From: CAYXSX01 sp964493095
GTDB lineage: Bacteria > Pseudomonadota > Alphaproteobacteria > Micavibrionales > Micavibrionaceae
Direction: 5' to 3'
NCBI GenBank assembly: GCA_964493095.1
Contig: CAZBNG010000001.1
Location: 1-64,000, forward strand
Length of the DNA: 64,000 nucleotides
Shown here: in pieces, positions 16,823 through 24,745 of the stretch
Numbering within the stretch: the first letter of the stretch is position 1
Layout of the letters: every line of letters starts with the position of its first letter
Position numbers and translations under genes: made by a program
Notes under the pieces: generated by a model
The model's input: only the letters and a program-made list of their open reading frames with translations
Told to the model about the DNA's origin: nothing
Database searches by the model: none

Positions 16823-19687
16823 ATGCAAGATCCGGAACAACTATTAAGATATCTACAACAAGGGGTTAACGACCTCCTTGAACAAGGTGCGTTTGATAAT
16901 GGGTGGGAGTTTAAACTAACCCAAAATGAAGCCCTCCGTGCCTATAAAAATTTTCTCAATGATGAACGTTTAACACCTGAACAGCGCCTTAAAGGGTATT
17001 TTGAAATCCCCACAGGTGTAGGTAAGACCGCTATATTTATCGGCATTATAGCCGCCGCCCATAAAGCTGCCTTTAGAGACGGTGAAGAGCTTAAAACCGC
17101 TATCGTTGTTCCCACGGTTCAGCTTTTGGAACAAACTCGAAAAGCTTTTGAACTATTTGCGCCTCAATTACACAATCAAATTGGCCTGTATGGAGGTGGC
17201 AGGAGAAGCCTATCGCATCCCCTTACCATCATGACCTATGATGCATGGTACGACCTATCGCAAAGCGGAAAAATTAGCTCCGAAAATATCGATATTCTTA
17301 TCTCTGACGAAGCTCACAGAGGTACGTCAGAGCGCCGGATTGAAAACATCAAGGGTATCTTTAATGCATTAACCGCACAAATTGCCTTCACCGCTACCGC
17401 ACACTTTGATGAAGAAAAATCGGTAGAAGCCAGCCACGAACGTGAAATTTTTTACAAACCTATGCGAGAGGCAATTAAAGCAGGAGAGCTTTGTTCTTAT
17501 GTTCAGAGCCAACGGGCTGTTATTCGTGTTGAGCCTTCTGACTATATGCTGTCAGAAGCTTTTACAAAGGCAACAGAAGGCGACCAGATAAAATATCGCC
17601 GAGCCCTAAGACAGCGTGCCTGGAATGACTTTGCCGTTAAAGCTTTCAGAGAGGGGCGTGATGAGCGTACAGGTGACTTGCTGACGGATAACCAAGCGGG
17701 TTTCTTTGTTGATGGAACTCAGCAAGCTGACGAACTTGAAGAATTGTTAAATGCAGATAGCGAGCTACAAAGACGAGCTACAGAACAGGGCAAGAAAGGC
17801 GTTGCCGTTTCCATTCATTCTTATATGTCTCCAAAAGAACAGAAACGCAGGTTTGAAGCGTATCTGCGTGGTGAATATATGGCCGTTATTGGAGACGAGA
17901 AGTTTAAGGAAGGCTTTGACCACCCGCCTATGAAAACCATTATCGATTACCCACATAGCTCGGTGGTTGATAAACTCCAAATTCTGGGACGTGGAGCACG
18001 TCAATGGTGGAATGAAGCCAAACAGCGTTACGAAGGTCTCACGGTTATTGATACCGCTATTTATATTGGTTCTCCCGATGAAAAAGAAAATGAGCAGTTG
18101 AAGAATAACGCTCTCAGATACTCTGTGTCTGTTAAAGACGTTCTAGAAGAATCTGCCGTTTTTGCCGATGATGAAGAAAGCTGGTTCCCCAAGGGTCGTG
18201 GCGGCTACGGTTCAGGTAGGAGAGGCTACGGTCACTACGTTTTTGCAGACAACCCTAATATTGAATACATTACAGATCTCGAAGAAATTTATGCTCTTGA
18301 GCAAGCCATTGATAAAATATGCGAGGGTTTTGTACTCAGAATGAGTGATGTCATAAAAACCATCGATGCATATCGTGAGGCAAATAATGATAAGAACCCC
18401 GCAAAAAAGTCAGGAGAAATAACCGAAGGGCCTCTTGCTGGCCAAAGTAATTGGCGAGCGCTGGATGCTTCAATACAAAAAGGACAAAAGGGCTTAAAAG
18501 AAGACCCGGAGTGGCAGAGATTAAATGACAAATTAGGAGAAGGAAAAGTTACACTCTCTAATCTTCTTGTAGAGTTAGGATATAGAAAACAACTTCCCAA
18601 ATTAACGATGGATATTATCATTGAGACCATCAATGCATATAGAGAAGCTAATGAAGGGAAAAACCCAAAAGCCGCATTAAAACAGATTGAAGATGGTCCT
18701 CTTGCAGACTTGATGACGTGGGACACCCTTTATGCCGCTCTTGTAGCTGGGGCCCGCAGCTTAAAAGAAGACCCTGAATGGAAAAGACTGAACCAAAAAC
18801 TAGGAAAAATTACCCTTCCCGCTTTACTTGCTGATTTAGGCTACAAAGACCAGACTCGCGAAATAACTATACAGGAAGTTTGCGAAACTATCGAGGCTTA
18901 TAGAGCAGCACATAATAATAAAAATCCAACAGTGAGTTCAGGAAATATGTCTGAAGGCCCATTGACCGGCTTGTTGGAATGGGGGCAGCTCAATCAAATG
19001 CTAAGCTTAGGAAGTAACGGTTTCAGAGAGGATGATGAGTGGCAGAGGTTAAATGAAAAACTAGGTACGGTTACGCTTTCAAGTCTGCTTATTGAATTGG
19101 GATACAAAGAAAAACCTCTGGAACTAACAATAGCTGCCATTCGTGAGACTGTTGAAGTTTATCGAAGAACACACGATGGTAAAAACCCATCCCAACATTC
19201 AGGGGATATAACAGAAGGATCTTTAGCAGGCTTAATAACATGGGGCGGACTCAATAGTGCTCTTCGTGTAGGTGGCAACAACCTCAAAGAAGATCCTGAG
19301 TGGCAGAGGTTTAATAAACAATTGGGCAAAGGAAAAACAACACTGCCTAATTTTCTTATAGAATGCGGCTATAAAGAGAAGCCCTTGAGGTTGACAATCG
19401 CTTTTATTCTTGAATTAATTCAGTCGTATAGAGATGATAATAATATGGCGAATCCGAGTGCTACCTCACAAAATATCGAAACTGGCTCGCTGAAGGGTAT
19501 GAGATGGGTAGCCATCAGTGAAAGCTTAAGAGATGGTGCATATGGCTTAAAAGAAGACCCTGCGTGGCAGAGATTAAATGAAAGATACAACGGTAAACTT
19601 TCATTATCGATAATATGCAAAAAATATCCAGCTCCAAATCCAGCTCGGGTTTTCGAACATGCTCCTCATTTCTCAAATGACTCCTAA
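16823..19687 (+). CDS. SF2 helicase B with five C-terminal tandem repeats
   Basis: The 954-residue paralogue of helicase A is similar along its whole length, starting from MQDPEQLLRYLQQ versus MQSEKLLSYLQQ. Helicase motifs are Walker A IPTGVGKTAI, Walker B DILISDEAHRGT (canonical DEAH), motif III AFTATAHF and motif VI QILGRGARQW. A Gly/Arg/Tyr-rich linker lies at about 455-475. Five repeats of 87-89 residues run from residue 505 to about 940. The terminal cap repeat matches that of helicase A (KLSL..(I/M)C, then YPA), so the two genes arose by duplication of an entire ancestor. Keeping both in tandem suggests a complex or division of labour; the activity is unproven. Confidence 0.85.
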   Translation: MQDPEQLLRYLQQGVNDLLEQGAFDNGWEFKLTQNEALRAYKNFLNDERLTPEQRLKGYFEIPTGVGKTAIFIGIIAAAHKAAFRDGEELKTAIVVPTVQLLEQTRKAFELFAPQLHNQIGLYGGGRRSLSHPLTIMTYDAWYDLSQSGKISSENIDILISDEAHRGTSERRIENIKGIFNALTAQIAFTATAHFDEEKSVEASHEREIFYKPMREAIKAGELCSYVQSQRAVIRVEPSDYMLSEAFTKATEGDQIKYRRALRQRAWNDFAVKAFREGRDERTGDLLTDNQAGFFVDGTQQADELEELLNADSELQRRATEQGKKGVAVSIHSYMSPKEQKRRFEAYLRGEYMAVIGDEKFKEGFDHPPMKTIIDYPHSSVVDKLQILGRGARQWWNEAKQRYEGLTVIDTAIYIGSPDEKENEQLKNNALRYSVSVKDVLEESAVFADDEESWFPKGRGGYGSGRRGYGHYVFADNPNIEYITDLEEIYALEQAIDKICEGFVLRMSDVIKTIDAYREANNDKNPAKKSGEITEGPLAGQSNWRALDASIQKGQKGLKEDPEWQRLNDKLGEGKVTLSNLLVELGYRKQLPKLTMDIIIETINAYREANEGKNPKAALKQIEDGPLADLMTWDTLYAALVAGARSLKEDPEWKRLNQKLGKITLPALLADLGYKDQTREITIQEVCETIEAYRAAHNNKNPTVSSGNMSEGPLTGLLEWGQLNQMLSLGSNGFREDDEWQRLNEKLGTVTLSSLLIELGYKEKPLELTIAAIRETVEVYRRTHDGKNPSQHSGDITEGSLAGLITWGGLNSALRVGGNNLKEDPEWQRFNKQLGKGKTTLPNFLIECGYKEKPLRLTIAFILELIQSYRDDNNMANPSATSQNIETGSLKGMRWVAISESLRDGAYGLKEDPAWQRLNERYNGKLSLSIICKKYPAPNPARVFEHAPHFSNDS
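18335..19640 (+). repeat. Five tandem ~88-codon repeats in helicase B
   Basis: Units start at about 18335, 18602, 18863, 19124 and 19391, with a spacing of 261-267 bp. They share the residue pattern of the helicase A array (Tyr-Arg, Asn-Pro, Gly-Pro-Leu, Trp, Leu-Lys-Glu-Asp-Pro-Glu-Trp, Glu-Leu-Gly-Tyr) but use Glu where A mostly has Asp. The last unit is the cap. Confidence 0.88.
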
Positions 19688-19723
19688 TTGTGATACTTTT
19701 AAGTATCCTGCAGAGTTCGTTTA

Positions 19724-20311
19724 CTAGATAATTTGCACCACCTTCTTCTGTGCTTCAACGTCACATTCGATATACCGTTGGGTCATTTGGAGGGAGGAGT
19801 GCCTTGCAAGCACCTGTACATCACGGATCGAGCCGCCTACCGTTGAGATTTTACGGGCGGCGTTCGTAATAAAGGTTCTTCGGCCACTATGTGATGAACA
19901 ACCCTCGAAGCCGAGTTTCGTATACCAGTTGCGAAACATATTCACGATGACCTGCGCCGATGTGCGTTGTCCTCGCTCGGTTTTGATAATCCTTTCGCTT
20001 CCATCTTCGATTTTGCGCAGGGCTTTATATGCGATTAATGCGGCTTTTAAGTCCTGATTCATCCAGATCACACCGCCTGACCTTCCTTTCGATGCCGCAT
20101 TTTGCAGGTTTATAACATCCGCTATCCGACCTTCCGCATCCGTAACCATTGACCAGGTTATAAACGCGATTTCCTTCGCCCTAAGACCAGCCCGAACTGA
20201 GAGCAGAAAGATCGCCTTGTTCCGTTCAGGGTGCCTTGTCGTCGTTAAATACGAAAGTAAAGCTGCCTGCTGATGCTTCGATAATGTCTTGGCCTGCTTT
20301 CCGAGTCCCAT
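19724..20311 (-). CDS. Minimal tyrosine recombinase (catalytic domain only)
   Basis: The 195-residue protein contains the complete catalytic set of phage-integrase-type recombinases: Arg44 (AGLRAKEI), His141-x-x-Arg144 (HSGRRTF), His171 (LARHSS) and the nucleophile Tyr180 (QRYIE). The N-terminal core-binding (SAM-like) domain is absent, as in several short integrases. The start at ATG 20309-20311 has a GGAG Shine-Dalgarno. It sits in mid-island, convergent with helicase B and far from both attachment sites. It is therefore less likely to be the integrase than the serine recombinase, and could resolve dimers or invert an internal segment. Confidence 0.85.
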   Translation of the reverse strand: MGLGKQAKTLSKHQQAALLSYLTTTRHPERNKAIFLLSVRAGLRAKEIAFITWSMVTDAEGRIADVINLQNAASKGRSGGVIWMNQDLKAALIAYKALRKIEDGSERIIKTERGQRTSAQVIVNMFRNWYTKLGFEGCSSHSGRRTFITNAARKISTVGGSIRDVQVLARHSSLQMTQRYIECDVEAQKKVVQII

Positions 20312-20926
20312 AATGTCGCTCCTTCGAGTATAAAAATTACCGATGCGAACATTATCTAATCAGTTTTAGAAAAGGCAACGGAACGCATTCCCTCTAAACT
20401 GTTTGTGACCTTGGGTTCTCGAATGACCGATTAGGAAATGGAAATAATATAATCAATGTGCTTTTTGCCCTATGGCTTCTCCTTGCCCCATAGAAGCCCG
20501 TACAGAGCTTTAAATTTTATAGGTAGGTAAGTATACCCTTAATAGGCACTTTTAGAGCATTTAATGTATATGTCACACAAATAGAAAACTATTAAACCAT
20601 TGATTTATAATAAAAAATAATAGGGTGCAGCCTAAAAAGAAAGAAGGCCGTTTTACCTCGAAAAAATTGCCCCTCGATTTTAAAACGAATCACCCCCCAC
20701 CTCTAGCTCGCAAATTTACAAAAACCGATGAAAAAAAACGTGGAATCATTTTCCAAAAGTCGAAAAATGGCAAATTTTTTTTAGCTAGCTCAAAATTATG
20801 ATGCCTCTCTTTAGCCCATGGAAGCTCACACAGAGTGTTTTACTCTCACTGGTATTTCCTTACCTCAAAACAGCATAAAAGAAGCCACTTAATTGGGTTT
20901 CAAAATTATCTAAATTACTGAAATAA

Positions 20927-20954
20927 TTGATTTTTTCGTGGTTTTCTGTATACT
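20927..20954 (+). promoter_or_regulatory. Sigma-70 type promoter for the paralogue block
   Basis: TTGATT (20927-20932) and TATACT (20949-20954) are separated by 16 bp. Transcription would begin near 20961, at the first arm of the inverted repeat, giving a leader of about 150 nt before the gene at 21113. Confidence 0.5.
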
Positions 20955-20960
20955 TATCAC

Positions 20961-21055
20961 ATGCTTAATTTTCTTTATCATCCACTTGAAAAACGGTTTT
21001 TCTTATACCGAGGAACCACATTTTTTAAATATTACGGAAAATTAAAATTAAGCAT
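20961..21055 (+). repeat. Large inverted repeat / structured leader
   Basis: The 12-bp arms ATGCTTAATTTT (20961-20972) and AAAATTAAGCAT (21044-21055) are exact inverted copies. They enclose an inner perfect hairpin GAAAAAC-G-GTTTTTC (20988-21002). It falls between the promoter and the first paralogue gene. It could be an attenuator, a regulator-binding cruciform or an origin element. Confidence 0.6.
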
Positions 21056-21112
21056 AAGACGGTCACATGGTGTGGCTGTCATCAATTCTCGTAACGAAAG
21101 GATAAAAACATT

Positions 21113-21664
21113 ATGAGAAATAAAGAAAACCCAAAAGTAAGGAATGAACACACCATTCCAAAGAATCTCGATTCGGATCGAACCTATGTTCTGTCCTATG
21201 TCTATAACGGCGATTTCGCCAATCAGAAAACAATGGCTTTTTCTGGCGCGGAAATCCAAAAGGCATTGAATACATTGCCTCCAGCTTTACTGGAAGGAGA
21301 GTTCGCTGAGAGCCTTAAAGAAACCATACACACCAATATAGTTGTAGGTGGCCGCTTGTTGTTAAACAAACCTCTATCAAATGAACACCCAGAGCAAACC
21401 GTAGACATGATGAAGAGCGCAAATAGCGGATGCGAAGATGCGATGAAACTTGTCCGCTTTGGCTTTGCTGTTTATCTCGGCTTGAATCTGGATGAAATTC
21501 GGGAAAACGACTCCTTAATGCCCGAAACTGAGGAAAACCTTTTGTTCGTCTTTGATAATGACTACAGCGAGATGTCGTTCGATGAACACACCCTACGTAA
21601 GCTCTCCCAATATTCTAACTGCCCCGAAACCATCAAAGTGCAAATGAAAGGGGTACAATCATGA
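21113..21664 (+). CDS. Island paralogue 1, unknown function
   Basis: The 183-residue soluble protein has an AAAGGA Shine-Dalgarno. A domain of about 140 residues starts at YVLSYVYNGDF and contains a MAFSGAEIQKAL helix, a GGRLLLNKPL motif near residue 85, and a final LLFVFDNDYSE strand. The same ordered pattern (Tyr-rich first strand, EI..A helix, GRL..N.PL, FVFDN) recurs in the gene at 22287 and twice in the gene at 22906. No known family is recognised. The 3' end overlaps the next gene by 4 bp (ATGA), so the two are coupled. Confidence 0.7.
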   Translation: MRNKENPKVRNEHTIPKNLDSDRTYVLSYVYNGDFANQKTMAFSGAEIQKALNTLPPALLEGEFAESLKETIHTNIVVGGRLLLNKPLSNEHPEQTVDMMKSANSGCEDAMKLVRFGFAVYLGLNLDEIRENDSLMPETEENLLFVFDNDYSEMSFDEHTLRKLSQYSNCPETIKVQMKGVQS

Positions 21665-22185
21665 CCTATTGGATTGACAACGAGCTTATAATAGAGGGAA
21701 CGCCAGAGGCTGTTAAAAAAGTACTCGACAGTATCGCAGGGCCTCAAAACGAAAACGGCAAACGTTGCCCGATTGATTTTGATGAAATCGTTCCTCGCCT
21801 GCCACAGCGAGAATACAAAACCTTTAAATCACAAACGGATTGGCTGAGAGATTATTGGGGGACTGACCGTCTTCCCGCTAATCTCCAACTTGTTACCCCG
21901 AAACAAGGGTGTGCTCATATCCTGTTTGAAACAGCAATGACGCCACCTATACCGATTTTGAAAGCTTTGAAAGAGCAGTATGGCGCAGATGTAAGCTTCA
22001 AACTGCAATATTTCAACTTTCAAACAGGAGAATTTGGTCAAATCGACTGTGATATCCGAAAGCTAGACATGCTTATCGATATACAGCGTAAAGAACGCCG
22101 AGAAATCGAAGCGTACCTTAAGAAGGTTGTCGGCGATAAAGCCTGGCAAGATCTTCAACTTTCCGATTCTCAGACTTCAAATTAA
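21661..22185 (+). CDS. DUF1281/YubB-like ferredoxin-fold protein
   Basis: The 174-residue protein begins MTYWIDNELIIEGTPEAVKKVL, followed by WLRDYWGTDR and a segment LFETAMTPPIPILKALKEQYG. This corresponds to the plasmid/phage YubB or Api92-like pattern, in which a short N-terminal strand and helix precede W..NWGTK, an F.T.WSPP motif and a Gly-rich end. Those proteins have a ferredoxin-like fold and are common on plasmids, with no known function. It differs from the paralogues on either side. The start overlaps the stop of the preceding gene. A strong hairpin follows at 22205. Confidence 0.6.
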   Translation: MTYWIDNELIIEGTPEAVKKVLDSIAGPQNENGKRCPIDFDEIVPRLPQREYKTFKSQTDWLRDYWGTDRLPANLQLVTPKQGCAHILFETAMTPPIPILKALKEQYGADVSFKLQYFNFQTGEFGQIDCDIRKLDMLIDIQRKERREIEAYLKKVVGDKAWQDLQLSDSQTSN

Positions 22186-22204
22186 GCGATTAAAAAAGAA
22201 AAAA

Positions 22205-22252
22205 GTTGGAGGAAAGGTTCACCCCTTTCACAGAGAGGACTCCAACATTTTT
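22205..22252 (+). terminator. Nested hairpin with T-rich 3' flank
   Basis: Arms GTTGGAG (22205-22211) and CTCCAAC (22240-22246) pair exactly. Inside, GAAAGG and CCTTTC pair around TTCACC. ATTTTTCTT follows. It can act as a terminator for the two genes upstream or as an attenuator for the gene at 22287. Confidence 0.55.
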
Positions 22253-22286
22253 CTTACCCATTCAGTCAAACAAAAAGGAATATAAA

Positions 22287-22787
22287 ATGACTACACATAA
22301 TCCTCTTATAAACTTTAAAAAGACATATACCCTCGTATACATATACAATTATGACGCGGATCAAATGGAAATGACCTCTTTCACCGCAAAAGAAATCCAT
22401 GAGGCCTACAAAACCTTACCAAGCTATAGAGGCCGAGTTTGCACCCATCATGATTTGAGAAAAAGACTGCAAGAAAAAATCGAAACCGCAGGTCGTTTGA
22501 GATTCAATTTACCACTCATAAAAGACCGCCATACACGCGATGTAATTCGGTACATTAACTGTGCATATAAAGAAAATTGCTGGAATTGCCAAAAAACGTT
22601 GCGGGATGATTACGCCAGTTACTTGGCATTATCCCTCCACAAAATCAGTGAACAGCGCAAAGACGTTAAAGACTTAATAGGAGAAACCAACCAAGAGATT
22701 CTCTTTGTCTTCGACAACGGCCCATCTCTTGAAAACAATTCCCTAGATAGCCTGTTTGTTGACGCGAACAAGACTGCCCAGACTTAA
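22287..22787 (+). CDS. Island paralogue 2, unknown function
   Basis: The 166-residue soluble protein starts at ATG 22287, chosen for its AAGGAA Shine-Dalgarno; the frame is open from 22206 through the hairpin region. It aligns by eye with paralogue 1: YTLVYIYNYDA at the start, FTAKEIHEAYKTL helix, AGRLRFNLPL motif near residue 75, a Cys-rich insert (CAYKENCWNC) and an ILFVFDNG strand near the end. The function is unknown. The three-Cys insert is not shared by paralogue 1. Confidence 0.68.
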   Translation: MTTHNPLINFKKTYTLVYIYNYDADQMEMTSFTAKEIHEAYKTLPSYRGRVCTHHDLRKRLQEKIETAGRLRFNLPLIKDRHTRDVIRYINCAYKENCWNCQKTLRDDYASYLALSLHKISEQRKDVKDLIGETNQEILFVFDNGPSLENNSLDSLFVDANKTAQT

Positions 22788-22797
22788 ACACACTAAA

Positions 22798-22869
22798 CAT
22801 AAGAGAAGTTTTGAAGAACGCGATGCTCAACAAATCGTTGATGCAACGCTTCGTTAAAATCCTCTTATG
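22798..22869 (+). repeat. Inverted repeat before paralogue 3
   Basis: CATAAGAG (22798-22805) and CTCTTATG (22862-22869) are exact inverted copies enclosing further partly complementary stretches (GAAGAACGC / GCTTCGTT). It ends 36 bp before the ATG at 22906 and repeats the arrangement seen ahead of the other two paralogues. Confidence 0.55.
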
Positions 22870-22905
22870 CTTCACTCAAATATTAAAACAAAGAAGGATA
22901 TTAAA

Positions 22906-23988
22906 ATGACTAAACAATTAAAACACAACGAACTAACAACCACAGACAAACAGGCCATAAACCATTTCTATACGCTGGTTTGTGAATACGATAAAAATTC
23001 CAATCAAGAAGGAACAGAAAAAGAAACGTTCCACTTTTCAGGCGTGAGCGCACGAGACATAAAGAACGCTCAATGTGCTTTGCTTGACGATCTGGATACA
23101 AATTTAAAACACGATCTTATCTCAACTCTAGAACGGGAAATTTTGCTTCTGGTTCAGGCAAAAACAGAGCATATATCCAGAGAGTTATACGATGAACAGT
23201 CGTATTTTTTCAAACATTTGAAGCACAGGGAAATATATAAAAGCCTTGCTCTGTATACAGCGCTGAACTTTGAAAACCTTGAAGACTACAGTTTACGTTT
23301 AGTGGATGACCCTAAGAAAAGAAATGCCGATGCCGATCTTTCTAAATATCGTGATGCGTTAGTTTTCGCAAAAACGTGTATTGATAAAATCACAGAGCTC
23401 AACATCATTGATAAACAAAAAGAGTCTGTCGAAGCCACAACGCATGTTGGAGAAAACGGTGAGCTTATGGGTTCTCGAGGGATATTTTTAAATCGCCTCT
23501 ACCGTTTTTGTTATCAGTACAAACACAATCAAAACGCTACCAAAACAGTGTCGATGGTTTTATCAGGCTGGGAGCTTGAAAGCGCTCTTGAAAAGGTTTC
23601 AACGACAAAAGATAGCGATGCACAGCTTAGAATCGAAATAAGCACAGAAGACACAGTAAAAATATGGGGCAGGCTTCGATTAAATTTACCTCTAGGAGAT
23701 GATCCTTATTTTGATGGAATTATCGATCTTGTAAAAGACGCGTTAAATGGGTGCGTAAATTCGCAAATCAAGGTCAGAGAAGACATTGCGTTACATATGG
23801 TGCTTTGCCCCACCTTTCTTTTTAACCCGTGTGGAACCGTTTATTTTAGCGATTTCAACTTCGATAAAAATAAAGACGGTGATGACACGGGTGATTCTAC
23901 AACTCCTGATGCCTTTTTGATAGAGCAAGCCTTTGATGTTATGCACGCTAAAACAGCGGAATATCATAGGCAAAACTGGGAAGTATAA
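22906..23988 (+). CDS. Island paralogue 3, two-domain form
   Basis: The 360-residue protein starts at ATG 22906, with AAGGA upstream. It appears to contain two copies of the domain seen in paralogues 1 and 2. The first (about 15-170) runs from FYTLVCEYDKN through FHFSGVSARDIKNA but lacks the GRLR motif. The second (about 205-335) runs from LYRFCYQYKHN through VLSGWELESALEKV to a clear WGRLRLNLPL motif. A linker of about 30 residues rich in Glu and Lys separates them. No catalytic motif is recognised. It is followed by the double hairpin and the HUH gene. Confidence 0.65.
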   Translation: MTKQLKHNELTTTDKQAINHFYTLVCEYDKNSNQEGTEKETFHFSGVSARDIKNAQCALLDDLDTNLKHDLISTLEREILLLVQAKTEHISRELYDEQSYFFKHLKHREIYKSLALYTALNFENLEDYSLRLVDDPKKRNADADLSKYRDALVFAKTCIDKITELNIIDKQKESVEATTHVGENGELMGSRGIFLNRLYRFCYQYKHNQNATKTVSMVLSGWELESALEKVSTTKDSDAQLRIEISTEDTVKIWGRLRLNLPLGDDPYFDGIIDLVKDALNGCVNSQIKVREDIALHMVLCPTFLFNPCGTVYFSDFNFDKNKDGDDTGDSTTPDAFLIEQAFDVMHAKTAEYHRQNWEV

Positions 23989-23999
23989 AACGCCCGAAA

Positions 24000-24053
24000 C
24001 GCACCGCATAACCAGCAAAAAACGCAATAATATTGCGCGAAAAATCCGGTGCG
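24000..24053 (+). repeat. Double hairpin before the HUH endonuclease gene
   Basis: Outer arms CGCACCG (24000-24006) and CGGTGCG (24047-24053) enclose a perfect inner hairpin CGCAATA-A-TATTGCG (24023-24037). It lies 18 bp before the ATG of the Rep-like gene. Stem-loops of this kind are usual at nick sites of rolling-circle initiators; a regulatory role is equally possible. Confidence 0.5.
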
Positions 24054-24070
24054 GTTGCATAAATAAATTT

Positions 24071-24565
24071 ATGACTTACAACACAACCAACCATCACTAT
24101 AAGCGGCTAAGCCAAGCTTTATTGCCTTGGCTTAGCACGCACGCCTACACGCATTTTGTGACGCTTACTTATAACCAAACAGATTTTTACAAACCCCGAC
24201 AAACGCTTGCGATTGCAAGGGATAAACTCAAGCATTTCCACGCAAAATTGGACGACAAACTACTAGGGAGCAGTTGGTATAAAAAACCACGAGAAGAACG
24301 CACGTTTTTTATAGCGTTCCCCGAAAAAATAGCCACGAATATGCATTACCATCTTCTTATGCGCCTCCATAAAAGGCATGAAGAAACATTCAAAGCAGCT
24401 GCTAGCAACATATGGAAGAGCATTGTTAGAAGCGGCACATTTGATTGTCAGGCATTTGATACGGCTCCAAATCCAGAAGGATTCCTGTCGTATGCAAGCA
24501 AAGAGCAGGGCAAAGCTCTGAACTTTAACAACAGCATAATCAGCACTGAATTTCTTAACATGTAG
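24071..24565 (+). CDS. HUH endonuclease, rolling-circle Rep-like
   Basis: The 164-residue protein has the three ordered motifs of single-Tyr rolling-circle initiators: motif I FVTLTY (29-34), the metal-binding HUH motif His92-Tyr-His94 (NMHYHLLM) and a motif III Tyr141-x-x-Lys144 (LSYASKE), in which Tyr is the presumed nucleophile. Such enzymes nick one strand at a hairpin and stay covalently bound. I took ATG 24071; the frame is open 46 codons upstream across the hairpins. There is no helicase domain. It could replicate the excised island, or nick it for mobilization. An IS200-type transposase is less likely, given the YxxK motif. Confidence 0.75.
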   Translation: MTYNTTNHHYKRLSQALLPWLSTHAYTHFVTLTYNQTDFYKPRQTLAIARDKLKHFHAKLDDKLLGSSWYKKPREERTFFIAFPEKIATNMHYHLLMRLHKRHEETFKAAASNIWKSIVRSGTFDCQAFDTAPNPEGFLSYASKEQGKALNFNNSIISTEFLNM

Positions 24566-24581
24566 CACAGCGTATGGTGCG

Positions 24582-24732
24582 GGAGACTCCTACACTTTAT
24601 ACAAGCGCTATTTCATCAAGCCTTCGGCCTTCATGTTCATGAGAGACTCTCATGCAGCAATAAATGAGTATTATTTAAAACAAAGGATGGTTAAGAAAGA
24701 GGCATGCAAAGCATATTAAGAGCGTAGCTCTT
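24582..24732. repeat. Cluster of short perfect palindromes downstream of the HUH gene
   Basis: The 180-bp gap holds GGAG-A-CTCC (24582-24590), CATGAGAG-A-CTCTCATG (24638-24654) and AAGAGC-GTA-GCTCTT (24718-24732). The first two share a GAGACTC centre. They could be terminators for the two convergent genes or binding and nick sites for the neighbouring HUH protein. Confidence 0.45.
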
Positions 24733-24745
24733 GATTGCACCATTG

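Larger units (their letters stand above)
20312..21112. other. 800-bp AT-rich non-coding stretch
   Basis: No convincing gene is seen. It holds A/T tracts (near 20730 and 20775), two imperfect copies of a GCCCAT(A/G)GAAGC..ACAGAG element (about 20495 and 20814), a good sigma-70 type promoter (20927-20954) and a large inverted repeat just before the next gene. It could include an origin or a regulatory leader for the block at 21.1-24.6 kb; this is inference. Confidence 0.5.

Noticed and set aside
15142..19640. CRISPR array from the regular repeats
   Set aside because: The ~265-bp periodicity is of coding repeats with divergent DNA; no 25-40 bp identical repeat with spacers or cas gene exists in the window.
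13639..19687. Type I or III restriction enzyme subunits
   Set aside because: The helicase motifs resemble those subunits, but no nuclease, methylase or specificity gene or domain is found nearby; the C-terminal parts are repeat arrays.
24071..24565. IS200/IS605-type transposase
   Set aside because: Its size and HUH motif are compatible, but the Tyr motif is YxxK as in Rep proteins, no tnpB or guide-type end is seen, and it lies within an operon-like block.
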